Shown in pieces: positions 22,556 through 24,905 of a stretch of DNA of 24,905 nt. A program made the position numbers and the translations under genes. Source of the DNA: Caryophanales bacterium UBA7278 (GTDB lineage Bacteria; Bacillota_I; Bacilli_A; RFN20; CAG-826); NCBI GenBank assembly GCA_002472275.1, contig DKRQ01000018.1, positions 1 through 24,905 of the forward strand. Reading direction: 5' to 3'. Numbering within the stretch: position 1 is the stretch's first letter; each line of letters opens with the position of its first letter. The notes beneath the pieces are model-generated. The model did not search any database, had not been told where the DNA came from, and saw nothing but the letters and a program-made list of their open reading frames with translations.

Positions 22556-23145
22556 GCTATAACCTCGTCCTCGGATCCTCCTTGCTGCTACTGCTAAGCC
22601 TAGCCACCCTTTTCGCCGCGACTAGGAAAGAATCCTCATTGACCGTGAGGAAAACCGTCCTTTTGGGATGCCTTACCTCCATCGCGATCGTGGCCTCCAT
22701 CTTGGAAGGGATGCTCCCCGACGTGCTTTTGCCCGGGATGAAAATCGGATTCGCCAATCTCATCGTCTTGCTTTGTCTAGTGGAAATCGGGTGGAAGCAG
22801 GCCCTCGCCGTCGATTTGCTGCGCGTCCTTTTGGCGGGGCTTCTCCGCGGAAGCTTCCTCAGCATGGGCTTTTGGATGTCCCTTGCCGGTGCACTCGCCT
22901 CATTCCTAGCCATGGCCTTGCTACTAGGGCTATACAAAAAGGCCTCCTTGTTCTTCGTTTCCGTCATCGGGGCCCTCTTCCATAGCTTCGCCCAGGTTTT
23001 GGTCTGCTTCCTCTACCTAGGCAACGTCGGGACGGTCTATTACCTTCCCTTACTGGCTTTGTTCTCGATCGGGGCGGGGCTAGTGATCGCCGCGATCGCC
23101 AAAGGGGTGATCCGCACCAAAGCGCTTCGAAAGGCGCTGAAATAA
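22552..23145 (+). CDS. eetB: Gx transporter / HepI-like membrane protein, EetB-like
   Basis: Integral membrane protein of 197 residues with five to six helices. The blocks SIAIVASILEGMLPDVLLPGMKIGFANLIV (residues 38-67) and LLRVLLAGLLRGSF are typical of the family annotated as heptaprenyl diphosphate synthase component I or Gx transporter, which resembles substrate-binding ECF-type membrane proteins. In Listeria it is EetB, the partner of EetA. It overlaps the eetA-like gene by ATGA and closes the rnf operon. Proposed roles, such as quinone or flavin-precursor handling, are unproven. No polyprenyl synthase component II gene is in the window. Confidence 0.8.
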   Translation: MSYNLVLGSSLLLLLSLATLFAATRKESSLTVRKTVLLGCLTSIAIVASILEGMLPDVLLPGMKIGFANLIVLLCLVEIGWKQALAVDLLRVLLAGLLRGSFLSMGFWMSLAGALASFLAMALLLGLYKKASLFFVSVIGALFHSFAQVLVCFLYLGNVGTVYYLPLLALFSIGAGLVIAAIAKGVIRTKALRKALK

Positions 23146-23162
23146 CGCCTATCTTCATAAAT

Positions 23163-23187
23163 TTTCCTCAATAGGAAACTTAAAGTT
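23163..23187. promoter_or_regulatory. Hairpin and small palindrome between rnf operon and tetR
   Basis: TTTCCT-CAAT-AGGAAA (23163-23178) can form a 6-base hairpin 18 bases after the last rnf-operon stop; the nearest T-run comes 12 bases later, so it is a weak terminator at best. It overlaps the palindrome AACTT-A-AAGTT (23177-23187), which could be an operator for the TetR protein encoded downstream. Confidence 0.3.
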
Positions 23188-23251
23188 ACTTTTTTAGGTC
23201 CCGAGGGCGTATATTTTTCTTTGGTAAATTTGGGAAAAAGGAGGAACTTGC

Positions 23252-23821
23252 ATGGATATCGAAGCGCTTAAGGGGGTCATCATCGAGGAGTTCATCAAGC
23301 AGTTCAACGAAAAAGGGCCCAAGGTGACGCTCGACTCGGTGTGCAAGGAAATCCATATCTCCAAGAAGACCATCTACAAGGTCTTCCAGTCCAAGACCGA
23401 CATCTTCAATTGCATCCTCCTCGACGCGCTATCCGCCGTCAAGGAAGGGCAGAAGAAGATCTACGAGGATGCTTCCCTTCCCTTTAGGCAGAAAATCTAC
23501 GACATCCTCACGATTCCCTTCCCCCGCCAGGACGAAGTCGACCTCTCCAAGATCGGCGAGTTCAACTCCTACGACCCCGAGTTCTACGCGGCCGTCCTCG
23601 ACGCCTACCGTCCTAACTGGGGCATGGTCGAATCCCTCATCGAGCAGGGCAAAGCCCTGGGTGAGGTCAGGCAAGACGTCGACCCGAAGCTATCGACCCT
23701 CGTCATCATGGATGCCCTCATGGGCCTATTCGAGAAGGATAGGCTAAAAGCCCTCGGCCTCACCTATTCCGAGGCCCTAGGGAAAATCGTCTCCCTCGTT
23801 CTCAACGGCATCTACGCCTAA
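23252..23821 (+). CDS. TetR-family transcriptional regulator
   Basis: Protein of 189 residues. The N-terminal DNA-binding domain (about residues 5-52) carries VTLDSVCKEIHISKKTIYKVFQSKTDIFNCIL, a clear TetR helix-turn-helix with the KxxIYxxFxSK signature. The C-terminal part is a helical ligand-binding domain whose ligand cannot be predicted. A strong AAAGGAGG site lies before the ATG, so the gene has its own transcript with a possible -10 (TATATT, 23210-23215). It follows the rnf operon on the same strand and precedes the DUF362 gene, with its own terminator. It could regulate either neighbour. Confidence 0.9.
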   Translation: MDIEALKGVIIEEFIKQFNEKGPKVTLDSVCKEIHISKKTIYKVFQSKTDIFNCILLDALSAVKEGQKKIYEDASLPFRQKIYDILTIPFPRQDEVDLSKIGEFNSYDPEFYAAVLDAYRPNWGMVESLIEQGKALGEVRQDVDPKLSTLVIMDALMGLFEKDRLKALGLTYSEALGKIVSLVLNGIYA

Positions 23822-23835
23822 AACCAACGAAGCAT

Positions 23836-23860
23836 ACCGCTTACCCGTGTAGGCGGTTTT
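23836..23860 (+). terminator. Rho-independent terminator of tetR
   Basis: Arms ACCGCTTAC (23836-23844) and GTAGGCGGT (23849-23857) form a 9-base stem with one G-U pair and a 4-base loop, followed by TTTTCGTTT. It starts 14 bases after the tetR stop. Confidence 0.85.
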
Positions 23861-23891
23861 CGTTTATAGTTTTCCTAACAGAGGAAAAACC

Positions 23892-24780
23892 ATGCCGAAA
23901 TCGATTGTCTACCACATCAAGGAAATCTCGCCTTCCTCACTAGTGAGGATCTACGAGGCCCTAGGGAGGAAACTCCGGGGCAAGGTCGCCGTCAAGATCT
24001 CCACCGGGGAGATGGGCGGCAACAACTACCTCCATCCAGAACTGATCGGCGAACTGGTCGACAAACTAGACGGCACGATCGTCGAATGCTGCACCGCCTA
24101 CGGCGGTTCCCATGAGGAGAAGGACAAACACTGGGCGACCATCAAGGCCCATGGCTTTTTGCCCCGCTTCAAAGTCGACCTCATGGATGAATTCGGCGAA
24201 ATCGAAGTGCCCCTGAAAAGAAGCTTCCACCTCGACAAGGACGTCATCGGCGAGCACGTCAACGACTATGATTCCTTCCTGATCCTCTCCCATTTCAAAG
24301 GGCATATGATGGGTGGCTTCGGAGGCGCCTTAAAAAACATCTCCATCGGCATGGCCTCCACCGCGGGCAAAGCCTATATCCATAGCGAGGGCAGGACCCT
24401 TAAGAGCAAGGAGTGCTGGAGCAAGGGCTTCATCGCCGAGCAGGACCATTTCCTCGAATCGATGGCCGACGCGGTGCGCGCCGTCACCGACTATGTGGGC
24501 GCGAGAACATGGCTTACGTTAGCGTCGCCAACCGCCTCTCCGTCGACTGCGACTGCGATTCCCATCCCGCCGGCCGAAGATGGGGGACCTGGGCATCTAC
24601 GCCTCCCTCGACCCCGTCGCCCTCGACCAAGCCTGCTATGACGCGGTCAAAAATAGCGACGACCCCGGCAAAGGCGACCTCATCGAGAGGATGGATTCCA
24701 GGCACGGCATCCACACTGTTGAGGCGGCATGCGAACTAGGGTTAGGCAACCGCGAATACGAAATCATTGAACTAGACTAA
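23892..24780 (+). pseudogene. DUF362-family protein gene broken by two frameshifts
   Basis: Read through two single-base deletions, the gene gives a complete protein of about 296 residues. Frame 1 runs from MPKSIVYHIKE through SHFKGHMMGGFGGALKNISIG to AVTDYVG (about 24500). Frame 2 then gives ENMAYVSVANRLSVDCDCDSHPA (24503-24568). Frame 3 gives MGDLGIYASLDPVALDQACYD to the TAA at 24778-24780. These parts join as in the DUF362 family, whose members bind iron-sulfur clusters or metals and have an unclear role; the CDCDSHPA segment is its conserved Cys motif. The breaks are best explained by a lost G in GGC(G)GCGAG and a lost base in GCCG(N)GCCG. Taken as written, translation ends in a Pro/Arg-rich nonsense tail of 249 residues in total. 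It is either a recent pseudogene or a sequence error. Confidence 0.8.
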
Positions 24781-24790
24781 AAGAAGTGAC

Positions 24791-24819
24791 ACCGGGTTCT
24801 ACGAAAGGGCCCGGTTTTC
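24791..24819 (+). terminator. Rho-independent terminator after the DUF362 gene
   Basis: ACCGGG (24791-24796) pairs with CCCGGT (24810-24815), with a possible inner TTC/GAA pairing, followed by TTTCG. It begins 10 bases after the stop codon. Confidence 0.8.
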
Positions 24820-24846
24820 GATTGCGGCAAAAGATTTTTTTGCTTT

Positions 24847-24905
24847 GCAAATGATTATCGAAGCGAAGGTCGAATCATTTTTTGCTAGATATACCAGCAA
24901 ATGAT
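24847..24905. repeat. Three copies of a GCAAATGAT motif at the right edge
   Basis: GCAAATGATT (24847-24856), its reverse form AATCATTTTTTGC (24873-24885, with three extra T) and GCAAATGAT (24897-24905) occur within 59 bases of AT-rich sequence. The first pair can form a hairpin; the third copy runs into the window edge. This may be the regulatory region of the next gene, but no gene is visible to the edge. Confidence 0.45.

Noticed and set aside
24413..24739. Separate small gene in the second frame of the DUF362 region
   Set aside because: Its only meaningful part (NMAYVSVANRLSVDCDCDSHPA) is the middle segment of the frameshifted DUF362 protein.
1..24905. CRISPR arrays, tRNA or rRNA genes, insertion sequences
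   Set aside because: I looked for regularly spaced repeats, tRNA cloverleaf arms, conserved rRNA segments and transposase motifs and saw none.

Overview
The window comes from a Bacillota (Firmicutes) chromosome, most likely an uncultured, moderately GC-rich member of class Bacilli. The main evidence is a Bacillus-type primosome pair (DnaB with DnaD-like domains, and the helicase loader DnaI), a short Bacillus-type DnaE, a PolA without proofreading residues, an OhrR-type regulator with its typical operator, and a Clostridia/Bacilli-style Rnf operon. TGA is used as a stop codon, so this is not a recoded mollicute. Genes are packed tightly, and many neighbours share a 4-base ATGA stop/start overlap. 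The assignment to an Erysipelotrichia or RFN20-like lineage is only a guess.

Layout. (1) 1-1345: a small accessory patch with a truncated methyltransferase remnant and an Xre repressor/ImmA-type protease pair, which has a near-consensus promoter with a palindrome at its start site. (2) 1475-4829, minus strand: glycolytic cluster pfkA, pyk and a ROK sugar kinase. (3) 4900-6953, plus strand: peroxide/metal operon of a Cys glutathione peroxidase, an OhrR-type thiol sensor and a cation diffusion facilitator. Two OhrR-type half-operators lie over its promoter. (4) 6954-9213, plus strand: dnaB and dnaI, preceded by a long inverted repeat with DnaA-box-like sites. (5) 9210-16240, minus strand: dnaE, polA and a fused mutM-coaE gene, converging on dnaI with overlapping stop codons. 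(6) 16390-23145, plus strand: a ten-gene redox operon, rnfC-D-G-E-A, a small Cys-rich membrane protein, a minimal RnfB, an ApbE flavin transferase, and a NusG-II/Gx-transporter pair like EetA/EetB of the Listeria electron-export locus. (7) 23252-24905: a TetR regulator, a DUF362 gene broken by two single-base deletions, and a repeat-bearing intergenic edge.

How the genes fit together. The Rnf operon encodes a membrane ion-pumping redox complex plus the enzyme that attaches FMN to RnfD and RnfG, and two proteins otherwise linked to extracytosolic flavin electron transfer. RnfB has only its membrane anchor and the first [4Fe-4S] motif and has no ferredoxin domain. A new small protein with a CxxCxxxxC core is encoded directly before it. 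This variant Rnf/Eet operon is the best candidate for an undescribed system. The next most interesting items are the OhrR-controlled peroxidase operon and the single-chain MutM-CoaE.
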